From Methylorubrum sp. B1-46 (GTDB lineage Bacteria; Pseudomonadota; Alphaproteobacteria; Rhizobiales; Beijerinckiaceae): a stretch of 15,000 nt of DNA. The notes below the pieces were generated by a model. That model ran no database searches and was not told the origin of the DNA. It saw only the letters and a list, made by a program, of their open reading frames with translations. Shown here one piece after another: positions 1 through 7,212 of this stretch; the first letter of the stretch is position 1; every line of letters begins with the position of its first letter. A program made the position numbers and the translations under genes. Where the stretch lies: NCBI RefSeq assembly GCF_021117295.1, contig NZ_CP088247.1:1542501-1557500 (forward strand), given 5' to 3'.

Positions 1-141
1 CACGGCGACGCGGATGCGGTAACCGCGCTTGGCCAGGGACCGCACCACGTGGCGCCCGAGGAAGCCGGACCCGCCGAACACGGTCACGAGCTGCGATTGC
101 GGACGGGTCGTAGCGCCGGGCGCGGTGACGAGGCTGCTCAT
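1..141 (-). CDS. Complex I NDUFA9-like NAD(P)-binding protein (5' part only)
   Basis: Only the first 47 codons are inside the window; the gene runs off the left edge. The start codon is ATG at 141-139. After about 17 variable residues comes a beta strand followed by GGSGFLG (residues 23-29), the dinucleotide-binding glycine motif of an extended SDR / NAD-dependent epimerase fold, then a helix and RIRVAV. This opening resembles the alphaproteobacterial homologues of mitochondrial complex I subunit NDUFA9, which bind NADPH and act in assembly or stability of NADH:quinone oxidoreductase. A purine-rich GAGGGG lies about 12 bases upstream, a rather long spacing for a ribosome binding site. With so little sequence, another NAD-dependent epimerase-type protein cannot be excluded. 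The fold is well supported; the exact family is inferred. Confidence 0.7.
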   Translation of the reverse strand, partial: MSSLVTAPGATTRPQSQLVTVFGGSGFLGRHVVRSLAKRGYRIRVAV

Positions 142-282
142 GGCCGATGGTGGCCCCTCTTCTCGGGTGACACGTCGAGGCGGGCGGCAGAAAGACCGCA
201 CGGCCGACGCGCCCCGGAGCGCGACCGTCGGCAGCACGCTCCTTAGACCAGTTTGAAGGCGAGGGCAGCCTGCCGGCACAAG

Positions 283-310
283 GAAAATGGAAGCGATCGC
301 CGATCGTTCC
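283..310 (-). terminator. Candidate intrinsic terminator of the hydrolase gene
   Basis: Read on the minus strand, GGAACGATC and GATCG-C-TTCC pair as a 9-bp stem (plus 289-292 with 307-310, and 294-298 with 302-306). The loop is 3 nt and there is one bulged base at 293. The stem is followed by A, then TTTT (plus 287-284). It sits about 50 bp past the stop codon of the hydrolase gene. The stem is modest in GC, so efficiency is uncertain. Confidence 0.45.
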
Positions 311-360
311 AGAGCTTGGTTGCCGGCTCATTGCGGCGCCTCGACCCGCGTGGCGATTCC

Positions 361-1005
361 TCACCGATCACCGAAGCGGCCCTCGCGCAGGAAATGGACG
401 GTCTCGGCCTGAACCCGCCGGTTCCACATCATCGTCGGGTGCGCGACCGGGAGCACGATGTGGTCGGTCATGCCCTCGACGCGGGTGCGCGCGACGGTGA
501 CGCGTCCGTCGTTCGGCCCCGGCAGCAGGAGGGAAGCCAGAGGATAGAGGCTGCGGCGGCCAGCGATGACGCCGAGCGGGTAATCGACCATGCCGAATAG
601 ACGCTCCTGGACTGTCCCGCGCGAAGTCACGAGTTCGGCGCCGGCCGGACCGAAGACACGGCGGTAGGGCGCGAGGCGGTGGAGCGCGTCGGCGACCTCG
701 CTGCCGCCGTTGGGCGGCCCGAGCATCACCACGCGCCCGAGACTTTCGGGCCGGTGCCGGGCCAAGAGCACGCGGGCGACGAGACCACCCATGGAATGGG
801 TGACGAGGTGAAGACGGCTCACGGTGTCGGCGAACCCCAGGATCGCGGGCGCGATCGTCTCGGCGATGTCGGCCAGTCCCAGCCGTCGAGCCGGATAATC
901 GAGATTGAGCGTGGCGTAGCCCTCGGCCGTCAACCGCCGCTCCAGGGAGCGCAGCGAGGCGGCCCGGCGAGCGATGCCGTGCAAGAGGAGGACGCCCTCG
1001 CTCAC
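361..1005 (-). CDS. Alpha/beta hydrolase (lipase/esterase-like)
   Basis: 214 residues. Start: GTG at 1005-1003, sharing GTGA with the stop codon of the upstream LysR gene, which points to translational coupling. A longer in-frame reading back to 1230 is antisense-free but lies wholly inside lysR, so I reject it. The protein opens directly with the first beta strand and the HG oxyanion motif (LLLHG, residues 6-10). The nucleophile elbow is THSMGG with Ser71. A late GPNDG segment probably carries the acid, and the histidine is probably the one in LPVAHPTMM near the C-terminus. There is no signal peptide, so it is probably cytoplasmic. It resembles small alpha/beta hydrolases annotated as lipase or esterase; substrate unknown. 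Its pairing with a LysR regulator and a nearby tautomerase hints at a small catabolic or detoxification unit, which is inference. Confidence 0.85.
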   Translation of the reverse strand: MSEGVLLLHGIARRAASLRSLERRLTAEGYATLNLDYPARRLGLADIAETIAPAILGFADTVSRLHLVTHSMGGLVARVLLARHRPESLGRVVMLGPPNGGSEVADALHRLAPYRRVFGPAGAELVTSRGTVQERLFGMVDYPLGVIAGRRSLYPLASLLLPGPNDGRVTVARTRVEGMTDHIVLPVAHPTMMWNRRVQAETVHFLREGRFGDR

Positions 1006-1913
1006 GGAAGCGGGGCCACCACGCGCGTGGTCTCGGCCAGCGTCTCGCGGAGGAGTTCGGCGAAGCGCTCGACCGCCGGATCGGTGCCACCCATGCCGCG
1101 AACCAAGCGCAGGTGCAGGCTCGGCAGCGGCGGCAGACCGGCCTCGTCCGGATCGAGGGGCCGCAGCGACGGCGGCAGCCCGTGCGGGGTGCGCAGGGTC
1201 ACGCCGAGGCCGGCGGCCACCGCCGCCCATAGACCTGCGAGACCAGGGCTGCTGAAGGCGACGCGCCAGGGAATGCCGGCCGCATCAAGGGCCTTGAGCG
1301 CGGCGTGGCGGAACAGGCAGGGTGGCCCGAACAGCGCGAGCGGCAAAGGATGCGGTAACGGGCGATGGGCTGCGCCCACCACTCCCGCGCGCGGTCCGAT
1401 CCAGACCAGGGGCAGGTGCGCGACCAGGCTTCCCTCCCCCGCCGCGCCGGTCGCGTCCCAGACCAGCGCGAGGTCGAGGTGGCCGGTCTCCAACTCGGAC
1501 CGCAGGACGGCGTCGCGCTCGACATGCACCTCGACCCGCACGGCCGGGTGCAGCCGGGCGAAGCGGGCGAGCACGGTCGGCAGCCCGGTCTCGGTGAAAT
1601 CCTGGGGCAGGCCGAGGCGGACCGAGCCGGACAAGGCGGGTGCTGCGACGGCGCTCACCGCCGCATCATTGAGATCGAGGAGGCGACGGGCATAGCCCAG
1701 CAACATCTCGCCCGGCTCGGTCAACGCGAGGCCCCGGCCATTCCGGCGCAGTAGCGTCTGGCCGACCTGATCCTCCAACTTGCGCATCTGCAGGCTGATC
1801 GCCGAGGGCGAGCGTCCGAGGCGGTCGGCGGCTTTGGCGAAGCTGCCGAGGTCGATCCCGGTCACGAAGGTGCGCAGCACATCCATGTCGAGATTCACCG
1901 GCAGCGCCGCCAT
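1002..1913 (-). CDS. LysR-family transcriptional regulator
   Basis: 303 residues, normal LysR length. A winged helix-turn-helix covers about residues 10-70: MDVLRTFV, then GSFAKAADRLGRS, the recognition-helix segment SPSAISLQMRKLE (35-47), and LTEPGEMLLGYARRLL. The remaining roughly 200 residues form the effector-binding domain. The chosen start is ATG at 1913-1911, which leaves nine residues before the conserved MDVLRTF. Met10 at 1886 is a possible alternative, and neither has a strong ribosome binding site. The gene is divergent from the tautomerase gene and overlaps the hydrolase gene downstream, the usual setting for a LysR protein that controls its neighbours and itself. The effector cannot be read from the sequence. 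The 10-bp inverted repeat at 1911-1967 is a candidate operator. Confidence 0.93.
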   Translation of the reverse strand: MAALPVNLDMDVLRTFVTGIDLGSFAKAADRLGRSPSAISLQMRKLEDQVGQTLLRRNGRGLALTEPGEMLLGYARRLLDLNDAAVSAVAAPALSGSVRLGLPQDFTETGLPTVLARFARLHPAVRVEVHVERDAVLRSELETGHLDLALVWDATGAAGEGSLVAHLPLVWIGPRAGVVGAAHRPLPHPLPLALFGPPCLFRHAALKALDAAGIPWRVAFSSPGLAGLWAAVAAGLGVTLRTPHGLPPSLRPLDPDEAGLPPLPSLHLRLVRGMGGTDPAVERFAELLRETLAETTRVVAPLP

Positions 1914-1967
1914 CGTTCAGTTTTTCCGAAGCGTGTGAAGAGAACTACGCGATTTTCCTGAACGATG
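1911..1967. promoter_or_regulatory. Perfect 10-bp inverted repeat in the lysR/tautomerase gap
   Basis: CATCGTTCAG at 1911-1920 is exactly repeated in inverse as CTGAACGATG at 1958-1967, with 37 bp between the arms. The left arm includes the lysR start codon. The arms are 47 bp apart centre to centre. That is compatible with two half-sites on one DNA face contacted by a LysR tetramer, although it is not the short T-N11-A form usual for the primary site. An operator function is inference. Confidence 0.4.
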
Positions 1968-2032
1968 CTGCGCGGTTCAATCGCGGGCGTCAACGGCGGA
2001 TCGGCCGCCGTCACAGGCAAGAGGAGCGCGCC

Positions 2033-2410
2033 ATGCCCTTCGTCAGACTCACGATCGCCGGTCTTGAGACCGGGCCCGACATCGTCGCGGATCTCCAACG
2101 GGGGATCACCGCCCTGATGGCTGCGGTGCTCGGCAAGCGGGCGGATCTCACTGCCGTCCTGGTCGAACCGGCACCGGCCGGCGGCTGGTCCGTCGGCGGC
2201 GCGGCGGTGGCGCCGGCGGCGCATGTCGAGGCCCGGGTGACGCAGGGCACCAACACGGCGGAGGAGAAGGCGCAATTCGTGGCCGCCGCCCATGACCTGC
2301 TGGTGCGGACGCTGCCCGGACCGTTGCCGCTGGCGACCTACGTCGTCGTGCAGGAGGTTCCGGCCGATGCCTGGGGCTATGGCGGCCTCACGCAGGCGGC
2401 GCGGAGATAG
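2033..2410 (+). CDS. Tautomerase (4-oxalocrotonate tautomerase superfamily)
   Basis: 125 residues. The start ATG at 2033 is preceded by GAGGAG (2021-2026) at good spacing. The protein begins Met-Pro; removal of Met would expose the N-terminal proline that is the catalytic base of this superfamily. Two beta-alpha-beta halves can be seen, about residues 2-60 and 63-122. The length therefore fits a fused-dimer member such as the MSAD/cis-CaaD-size proteins rather than the 62-residue 4-OT. The C-terminal WGYGG segment resembles the closing strand of the family. Likely activity is keto-enol tautomerisation of an unsaturated keto acid or a related reaction; the substrate is unknown. It diverges from a LysR gene, which probably controls it. 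Confidence 0.82.
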   Translation: MPFVRLTIAGLETGPDIVADLQRGITALMAAVLGKRADLTAVLVEPAPAGGWSVGGAAVAPAAHVEARVTQGTNTAEEKAQFVAAAHDLLVRTLPGPLPLATYVVVQEVPADAWGYGGLTQAARR

Positions 2411-2522
2411 CCGAACGCTGCCGCCCTGATCAGGTCGGGTCCGGGAAGGAGCGGCGGGCCGCGCTTCGATCCACGCCGGTTCCCTGGCATCTTCGCATCG
2501 GAGATTCGCAGCGGGGCGCGGT

Positions 2523-3680
2523 GTGTCGGCGGCAGGGGAACGGCACAGCGCGTCGGTCAACCGGCTCCTCCTGCTCTACGCCGCACTCTACGGTGGCTAC
2601 GGTGCGCTCTCGCCCTTCCTGCCGGCCTTTCTCGAGACGCAGGGACTCGGACCGGGCGAGATCGGGACGCTGCTGTCGGCCGCGATGCTGGTGCGGCTCG
2701 CCGCTGGGCCGCTGGCAGGTCGGCTCGCCGACCGGTTCGGCGCGGTGCGCACCTTCCTGGCCGGAGGGCTCGCCCTCTCGGCGGCCCTGACCCTCGCGTT
2801 CCTCGGCGGTCACGGCTTTGTCGTGCTGCTCGCCCTCGCCCTGGCGCAGGCGGCGGCGAGCGCGCCGCTCGCGCCCCTGGCCGATGCGATGGTGCTCGCC
2901 GACGGCCGCGACGGCGCCGAGTACGGTCGCATCCGCGCCGCCGGCTCGGCCGCCTTCATCGCGACCACGATCCTCACCGGCCATCTCATCGGAATCGTCG
3001 GTCACGGTGTCGGTCCGCTCACCTGCGGCGCGCTGTTCGCCATCGGCGCAGCGTTGACGCTGCACCTGCCGGTGACCTCCGCTCCCGTACCGCCGGCCGA
3101 GACAGCAGAGGGCGGGTTCGCGGTGCTTGCCGGGGATGCGCGTTTCCGCCGGCTCATCCTCGCCGCTGCCCTGGTGATCGGGGCGCATGCCATGCACGAC
3201 GCCTTCGCCGTCATCGTCTGGCAGGCGGCGTCCCTTGCGCCTCGGATGGCGGGCCTGCTCTGGGCGGAAGCAGTCGCGGCGGAGGTGCTGGTGTTCCTCT
3301 GGCTCGGGCCGCGGCTCGTGGCGCGGATCGGCCCCGCGCGATCGCTGGTGCTGGCGGCCCTCGCGGGAGCGCTGCGCTGGGCGGTGCAGGCACAGACCAC
3401 CTGGCTGCCCGCCCTCTTCGCGATCCAGGCGCTGCACGGGCTCACCTTCGGGCTCCTGCACCTCGCCTGCCTGCAGTTGATCGCGCAGATCGTGCCGGAT
3501 CGCCGCCGGGCGACCGCGCTGACCCTCTACGGCACGTTCGGGCTCGGCCTCGCCTCGGCGCTTATGACGCTGCTGGCCGGCTGGCTCTATGCCCGGTTCG
3601 GCACGGGAGGCTTCTGGGTGATGGCCGCGGTGAGCCTCTCGGCCGTTCCCGTTGCGCGCGGGCTCTCGAACGTCCGATAA
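2523..3680 (+). CDS. MFS transporter (MFS_1-like, phenylpropionate-permease type)
   Basis: 385 residues with about 12 hydrophobic segments. The first is LLLLYAALYGGYGALSPFLP. The loop between helices 2 and 3 carries GRLADRFG, the major facilitator signature. The compact length and the opening Y-x3-YG-x6-FLP pattern resemble the MFS_1-like group that includes phenylpropionate (HcaT) and nucleoside permeases. The start used is GTG at 2523; no good ribosome binding site precedes it, so the first residues are uncertain. The gene is 112 bp downstream of the tautomerase gene on the same strand with no clear terminator between, so co-transcription is possible. A role in moving an organic acid related to the tautomerase or hydrolase substrate is conceivable but not shown. 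Location: inner membrane. Confidence 0.88.
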   Translation: MSAAGERHSASVNRLLLLYAALYGGYGALSPFLPAFLETQGLGPGEIGTLLSAAMLVRLAAGPLAGRLADRFGAVRTFLAGGLALSAALTLAFLGGHGFVVLLALALAQAAASAPLAPLADAMVLADGRDGAEYGRIRAAGSAAFIATTILTGHLIGIVGHGVGPLTCGALFAIGAALTLHLPVTSAPVPPAETAEGGFAVLAGDARFRRLILAAALVIGAHAMHDAFAVIVWQAASLAPRMAGLLWAEAVAAEVLVFLWLGPRLVARIGPARSLVLAALAGALRWAVQAQTTWLPALFAIQALHGLTFGLLHLACLQLIAQIVPDRRRATALTLYGTFGLGLASALMTLLAGWLYARFGTGGFWVMAAVSLSAVPVARGLSNVR

Positions 3681-3682
3681 GC

Positions 3683-3711
3683 CGAATGTCCGAGCGGCAC
3701 GAAGACATTCG
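3683..3711. repeat. 8-bp inverted repeat upstream of priA
   Basis: CGAATGTC (3683-3690) and GACATTCG (3704-3711) are perfect inverted arms around a 13-nt loop, starting 3 bp after the MFS stop codon. No T-run follows, so it is a poor intrinsic terminator. It lies just upstream of the AT-rich TATATA that may be the priA -10 box, so it could equally be an operator. Confidence 0.4.
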
Positions 3712-3737
3712 CCTTCGCGCGCTGGGACATATATAGA
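3707..3737 (+). promoter_or_regulatory. Possible priA promoter (AT-rich -10)
   Basis: The sequence CATATATAGAACAAA (about 3728-3742) is the only AT-rich island in this stretch and offers TATATA or TATAGA as a -10 box about 25-30 bp before the priA start codon. A matching -35 (TTCGCC near 3708-3713) is poor. Initiation here would give a leader of only about 20-25 nt, and no Shine-Dalgarno sequence is visible before the priA ATG. Confidence 0.3.
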
Positions 3738-3763
3738 ACAAATCAGGCCGCTCTCGTGATTCC

Positions 3764-5941
3764 ATGCCCGTCGTCGCCGACATCCTGATCCCGCTCGCGC
3801 TCGACACCGCCTACAGCTACGCGGTGCCGGCCGGGCTCACCCTCGCCGAGGGTGACATCGTGCAGGTGCCGCTCGGCCCGCGCGAGACGATCGGCGTGGT
3901 CTGGGGGCTCGACGAGCGGGCGTCCGGCGGCAATCTGCGGCCGGTGACGAGTCGGGTCGAAGCGCCGCCGCTCTCGGATTCCCTGCGCAAGCTGGTCGAT
4001 TGGCTTGCCCGCTACACCCTGGCGCCGAAGGGCTCGGCGCTCGCCATGGCCCTGCGGCTCCCCGACGAGACCGCCCGCAACGAGGCGCCGCGCATCGGCG
4101 TGCGCCCCTCCGGCCGGCCGCCGTCCCGCCAGACGCCCGCCCGCGGCAAGGTGATGGCCGTGGCCGCCGACGGGGCAGTGCGGGGCAAGAGCGCGCTCGC
4201 CAAGGAGGCCGGCGTCTCGCTCAGCGTGGTCGATGGGCTGATCGACGACGGCGCGCTGGAGACGGTGGCGCTGATGCCCGAGCCCGTAGCCCTGCCGCCG
4301 GACCCGGACCATCCGCGGGTGCCGCTCTCGGACGCGCAGGCGGAGGCGGCGCATGCTCTGATCGCCAGCGCCCCCTCTCCGAAGGAAACGGTGACCGGAG
4401 AGACCATCCTCCTCGAAGGCGTCACCGGCTCGGGCAAGACCGAGGTTTATTTCGAGGCGGTCGCCGAATGCGTGCGGCAGGGCCGGCAGGCGCTGGTGCT
4501 GATGCCGGAAATCGCGCTCACCGCGCAGTTCCTCGATCGCTTCGCAGGCCGCTTCGGCGTGCGGCCGGCCACCTGGCATTCCGGTATCGGCGGCCGACGC
4601 CGCGAACGGTTGCGGGCGGGCGTGGCCGCGGGGGAGGTCTCGGTGGTGGTCGGCGCCCGCTCGGCCCTGTTCCTGCCATTCAAGAATCTCGGCCTCATCG
4701 TCGTCGATGAGGAGCACGAGACCGCCTATAAGCAGGAGGACGGCGTCCACTATCACGCCCGCGACATGGCGGTGGTGCGCGGCAAGATCGAGGGCTGTCC
4801 GGTGGTGCTGGCCTCGGCCACCCCTTCGATCGAGTCGCGAGTCAACGCGCAGAGCGGGCGCTACCGCCACGTCGCGCTCCCCGGCCGGTTCGGCGGACGG
4901 CCGCTGCCCGACATCGCGGCGATCGACATGCGCCTCGACAAGCCTGAGCGCGGGCGCTTCCTGTCGCCGCCGATGGTGAACGCGGTGAAATCGACGCTGG
5001 CGGCGGGCGATCAGGCGCTGCTGTTCCTCAACCGCCGGGGCTACGCGCCGCTCACCCTGTGTCGCGCCTGCGGCCACCGCTACCAGTGCCGCAACTGCTC
5101 GACTTGGCTCGTCGAGCACCGCTTCCGCCGGGCGCTGGTCTGCCATCAATGCGGCTACGCCGAGCGCAAGCCCGAGGCCTGTACCGAGTGCGGCGCCTTC
5201 GACCATCTCACGCCCTGCGGGCCCGGCGTCGAGCGGATCGCCGAGGAGGTGACCGAGCTGTTTCCCGAGCAGCGCATCGTCGTCTTATCGAGCGATTTCC
5301 CCGGCGGGGCGGAGCGGCTGCGCCAGGAACTCGAGACCGTGGCGGCGGGCGAATGCGACATCGTCATCGGCACGCAGCTCGTGGCCAAGGGCCACAATTT
5401 TCCGCACCTGACACTGGTGGGCGTGCTCGACGCCGATATCGGTCTCACCTCCGGCGATCCGCGCGCCGCCGAGCGCACCTTCCAGCTCCTGCAGCAGGTG
5501 ACGGGGCGCGCGGGACGCGGCGAGCGGCCGGGGCGGGCCTTGGTCCAGACCTACCAGCCCGAGCATCCGGTCATCGCCGCGTTGCTCTCGGGCGATGCCG
5601 ACCGGTTCTACGAGGAGGAGATCTGGGCCCGCGAGGCGGCGGGGCTGCCGCCGTTCGGGCGGCTCGCGGCGCTGATCGTCTCCGGCGAAGAGCGGGAGAA
5701 GGCCGAGGCGCATGGTCAGGCGCTCGCGCGGGTCGCCGATCCACCGGCCGGCGTCAGCGTGCTCGGCCCGGCCGAGGCGCCGCTCGCTCTGGTGCGCGGG
5801 CGCTGGCGCTTCCGGCTTCTGGTGAAGACCGAGCGGGGCATCGACGTGCAGAGCTATCTGCGGGACTGGCTGGCCCGCGGACCGAAGCCGCGGGGTAACC
5901 TCAAGGTCGCAATCGACGTGGACCCGCAGAGCTTTCTATAA
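3764..5941 (+). CDS. priA: Primosomal protein N' (replication restart helicase PriA)
   Basis: 725 residues, close to the usual length of about 730. PriA binds stalled or repaired replication forks, unwinds the lagging arm 3' to 5', and loads the replicative helicase through the primosome. In order: an N-terminal 3'-end-binding domain opening with ADILIPLALDTAYSYAVP; a helicase core with Walker A GVTGSGKT (residues 219-226) and Walker B/DEAH-type box DEEH (315-318); eight zinc-binding cysteines in the second helicase lobe (C433, C436, C442, C445, C460, C463, C473, C476); the motif V/VI region IGTQLVAKGHNFP and QQVTGRAGRG; and a C-terminal domain. All key residues are present, so it should be functional. 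The start is ATG 3764. There is no Shine-Dalgarno sequence, and the leader is probably short. Confidence 0.97.
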   Translation: MPVVADILIPLALDTAYSYAVPAGLTLAEGDIVQVPLGPRETIGVVWGLDERASGGNLRPVTSRVEAPPLSDSLRKLVDWLARYTLAPKGSALAMALRLPDETARNEAPRIGVRPSGRPPSRQTPARGKVMAVAADGAVRGKSALAKEAGVSLSVVDGLIDDGALETVALMPEPVALPPDPDHPRVPLSDAQAEAAHALIASAPSPKETVTGETILLEGVTGSGKTEVYFEAVAECVRQGRQALVLMPEIALTAQFLDRFAGRFGVRPATWHSGIGGRRRERLRAGVAAGEVSVVVGARSALFLPFKNLGLIVVDEEHETAYKQEDGVHYHARDMAVVRGKIEGCPVVLASATPSIESRVNAQSGRYRHVALPGRFGGRPLPDIAAIDMRLDKPERGRFLSPPMVNAVKSTLAAGDQALLFLNRRGYAPLTLCRACGHRYQCRNCSTWLVEHRFRRALVCHQCGYAERKPEACTECGAFDHLTPCGPGVERIAEEVTELFPEQRIVVLSSDFPGGAERLRQELETVAAGECDIVIGTQLVAKGHNFPHLTLVGVLDADIGLTSGDPRAAERTFQLLQQVTGRAGRGERPGRALVQTYQPEHPVIAALLSGDADRFYEEEIWAREAAGLPPFGRLAALIVSGEEREKAEAHGQALARVADPPAGVSVLGPAEAPLALVRGRWRFRLLVKTERGIDVQSYLRDWLARGPKPRGNLKVAIDVDPQSFL

Positions 5942-6015
5942 TCGGCGTCCTTCGCCGCCGGCTCGAGGTCCTCTCTCGGTCTCTGGCCCTCGGCTCATTC
6001 GAGGAGCGCCGCGCC

Positions 6016-6378
6016 TTGCTGACCTATGAGAAGAAGCCCGATTCCGCGATCGCCGAGATCGTCGTCGATGGAAAGATCTCCGACGAGGAGATGAACGCGG
6101 TGATGACCGCGATGAAGGCGGACCTCGACAAGGGCGGCCGTCTAAAGCTCCTGGAGGACATCCGCAGCTTCGAGGGCATGGAGCCGGCGGCCTTCTTCAA
6201 GGATCCCCGCTTCGGCATCTCGATGATGAAGGGCGTGAGCCACGTGGCGCTCGTCACCGACGCGACCTGGCTGCGCGCCGTAGCCGAGACCTTCGGCTTC
6301 GTCTCGCCGGTGCAGATCAAGGTGTTCGAGCGCGCCCGCATCGGCGAAGCGCGGACCTGGCTCGAAGCGGCGGTCTGA
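6016..6378 (+). CDS. SpoIIAA-like STAS-fold protein
   Basis: 120 residues. The start is taken as TTG 6016, since GAGGAG at 6001-6006 stands 9 bp before it; CTG 6019 is less likely and no ATG fits. The alternating strands and helices (AIAEIVVDGKIS, then a long helix to about residue 38, LKLLEDIRSFEG, HVALVTDATWL, IKVFERARIGEARTWLE) match the SpoIIAA-like family. These are small STAS/SEC14-like proteins with a conserved central R-x-FEG-type turn and a WL-containing helix. No enzyme activity is established for most members; lipid or membrane association has been proposed for the fold. It lies 74 bp after priA on the same strand with no convincing terminator between. Nothing shows a link to replication. 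Confidence 0.82.
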   Translation: MLTYEKKPDSAIAEIVVDGKISDEEMNAVMTAMKADLDKGGRLKLLEDIRSFEGMEPAAFFKDPRFGISMMKGVSHVALVTDATWLRAVAETFGFVSPVQIKVFERARIGEARTWLEAAV

Positions 6379-6399
6379 GCGACGGATCGCTCCCGCAAG

Positions 6400-6427
6400 A
6401 AAAAGGGCGGGCCTTTCGGGCCCGCCC
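6400..6427 (-). terminator. Strong intrinsic terminator of the exported-protein gene
   Basis: The stem is GGGCGGGCC (6405-6413) paired with GGCCCGCCC (6419-6427), 9 bp of pure GC with a 5-nt loop. On the minus strand it is followed by TTTTT (plus 6404-6400), a textbook intrinsic terminator for the gene ending at 6453. On the plus strand no T-run follows, so it would help the SpoIIAA-like gene only weakly. Confidence 0.88.
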
Positions 6428-6452
6428 CTCAAAATCTGAAAGACCTGCCGTC

Positions 6453-6833
6453 TCACTCGGCCGAGGCGGTGCGGACCGTGTGGCGCTTGGCCATCCAGCG
6501 GCCGGTGCAGAGGCCGCCGGAGACACGCCAGGTTCCGGAGCCTCCGCGCGCCTGGAGCTGACCCGAGGCGGTGCCGTTCGCGGCCGCCGTCGCGACATTG
6601 AGGCCCACATCGCCACCGGCCCCGACGCGGCCGGTCACCGTCGCACTGCCCGAGGCGGCGTTTGCGATCGGACGGACCTGCCCGTCCCGCACAGCGAGGG
6701 TGTAGCTGTACTGGGCATCGCACAGGCCGCTTTCGGTCACGAGTTGAACCGACCATGTCCCGTCGAAATCCCCCGCCATCGCCGGCGAGACGAGCGCGGC
6801 GGCCAGAGCGGCGGTGAGGGCGAATTTGGGCAT
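6453..6833 (-). CDS. Small exported protein of unknown function
   Basis: 126 residues. A Sec signal peptide is clear: Lys3, a hydrophobic Ala/Leu-rich stretch, then a PAMA-GDF cleavage site after residue 20. The mature part of about 106 residues is rich in Gly, Ala, Thr and Val and looks like beta-sheet. It opens FDGTWSVQL and has only two cysteines, C38 and C109, which could form a disulphide in the periplasm. I do not recognise a named domain. The FDGTW opening and the closing GGLCTGRW pattern recall small Hyphomicrobiales secreted proteins annotated only as hypothetical. The ATG at 6833 has no strong ribosome binding site. It is transcribed alone, convergent with the SpoIIAA-like gene, and ends at the terminator at 6400-6427. 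Confidence 0.8.
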   Translation of the reverse strand: MPKFALTAALAAALVSPAMAGDFDGTWSVQLVTESGLCDAQYSYTLAVRDGQVRPIANAASGSATVTGRVGAGGDVGLNVATAAANGTASGQLQARGGSGTWRVSGGLCTGRWMAKRHTVRTASAE

Positions 6834-7212
6834 GCGTGATCCAGCTCAGCGACGAGGGTGAACGTACGGTGCGCCGTCGCCCGCGCTGTCCGTACCGTCG
6901 ATCTGTGAGATGCCCGCACTCTACGTGAACAGAAGGCGAGAATATGACGGCAACCGATGCCTCGGTTGTCGACAAGTCACGGCTGCTGGTGGAACAAATT
7001 ACGCGCTGATGACGAAGAAGTTCCGAATTCTGTGGCTTTCGCGCACCGCAGTGTTGCAAGCGCAACTTTGCCAAGCTTCCGGCCTGAGTCTCATTCCTTG
7101 AATGAAACAGCCAAGATCAGTCACCGGGGGCGCCGAACAGTGACGCTTGCTCGATCCGGGCCGCGCTCATCATGGCTGCGAGAGGCAGCACAAGCCGAGG
7201 CATCGGCCTCGT
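6834..7212. other. 379-bp gap without a confident gene
   Basis: This stretch is visibly less GC-rich than its neighbours. It must hold the promoter of the minus-strand exported-protein gene. It also contains two short plus-strand ORFs that overlap as TGATG: 6944-7009 (21 residues, preceded by AAGGCGAG) and 7009-7101 (30 residues). Small inverted repeats are present: GGAAC (6991-6995) with GTTCC (7020-7024), GTTGC-AAGC-GCAAC at 7053-7066, and TCATTC-CTT-GAATGA at 7091-7105. I cannot assign any function. A gene remnant, a small RNA or simple promoter DNA all remain possible. Confidence 0.5.

Noticed and set aside
1006..1230. N-terminal extension of the hydrolase into lysR
   Set aside because: The extra 75 codons are Arg/Ala/Pro-rich and lie inside lysR in another frame. 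The GTG at 1005 places the HG motif at the usual distance from the start.
2425..2434. CCTGATCAGG palindrome after the tautomerase gene
   Set aside because: A single 10-bp palindrome with no loop or T-run and no second copy nearby; too little to call an operator or terminator.
3734..3755. LexA box (GAAC-N7-GAAC) upstream of priA
   Set aside because: AGAACAAA gives one half-site only; after 7 bases the sequence is GCCG, not GAAC.
3743..5206. A 487-codon minus-strand frame opposite priA
   Set aside because: It is rich in Arg, His, Gly and Ala without any domain pattern and lies wholly antisense to an intact priA.
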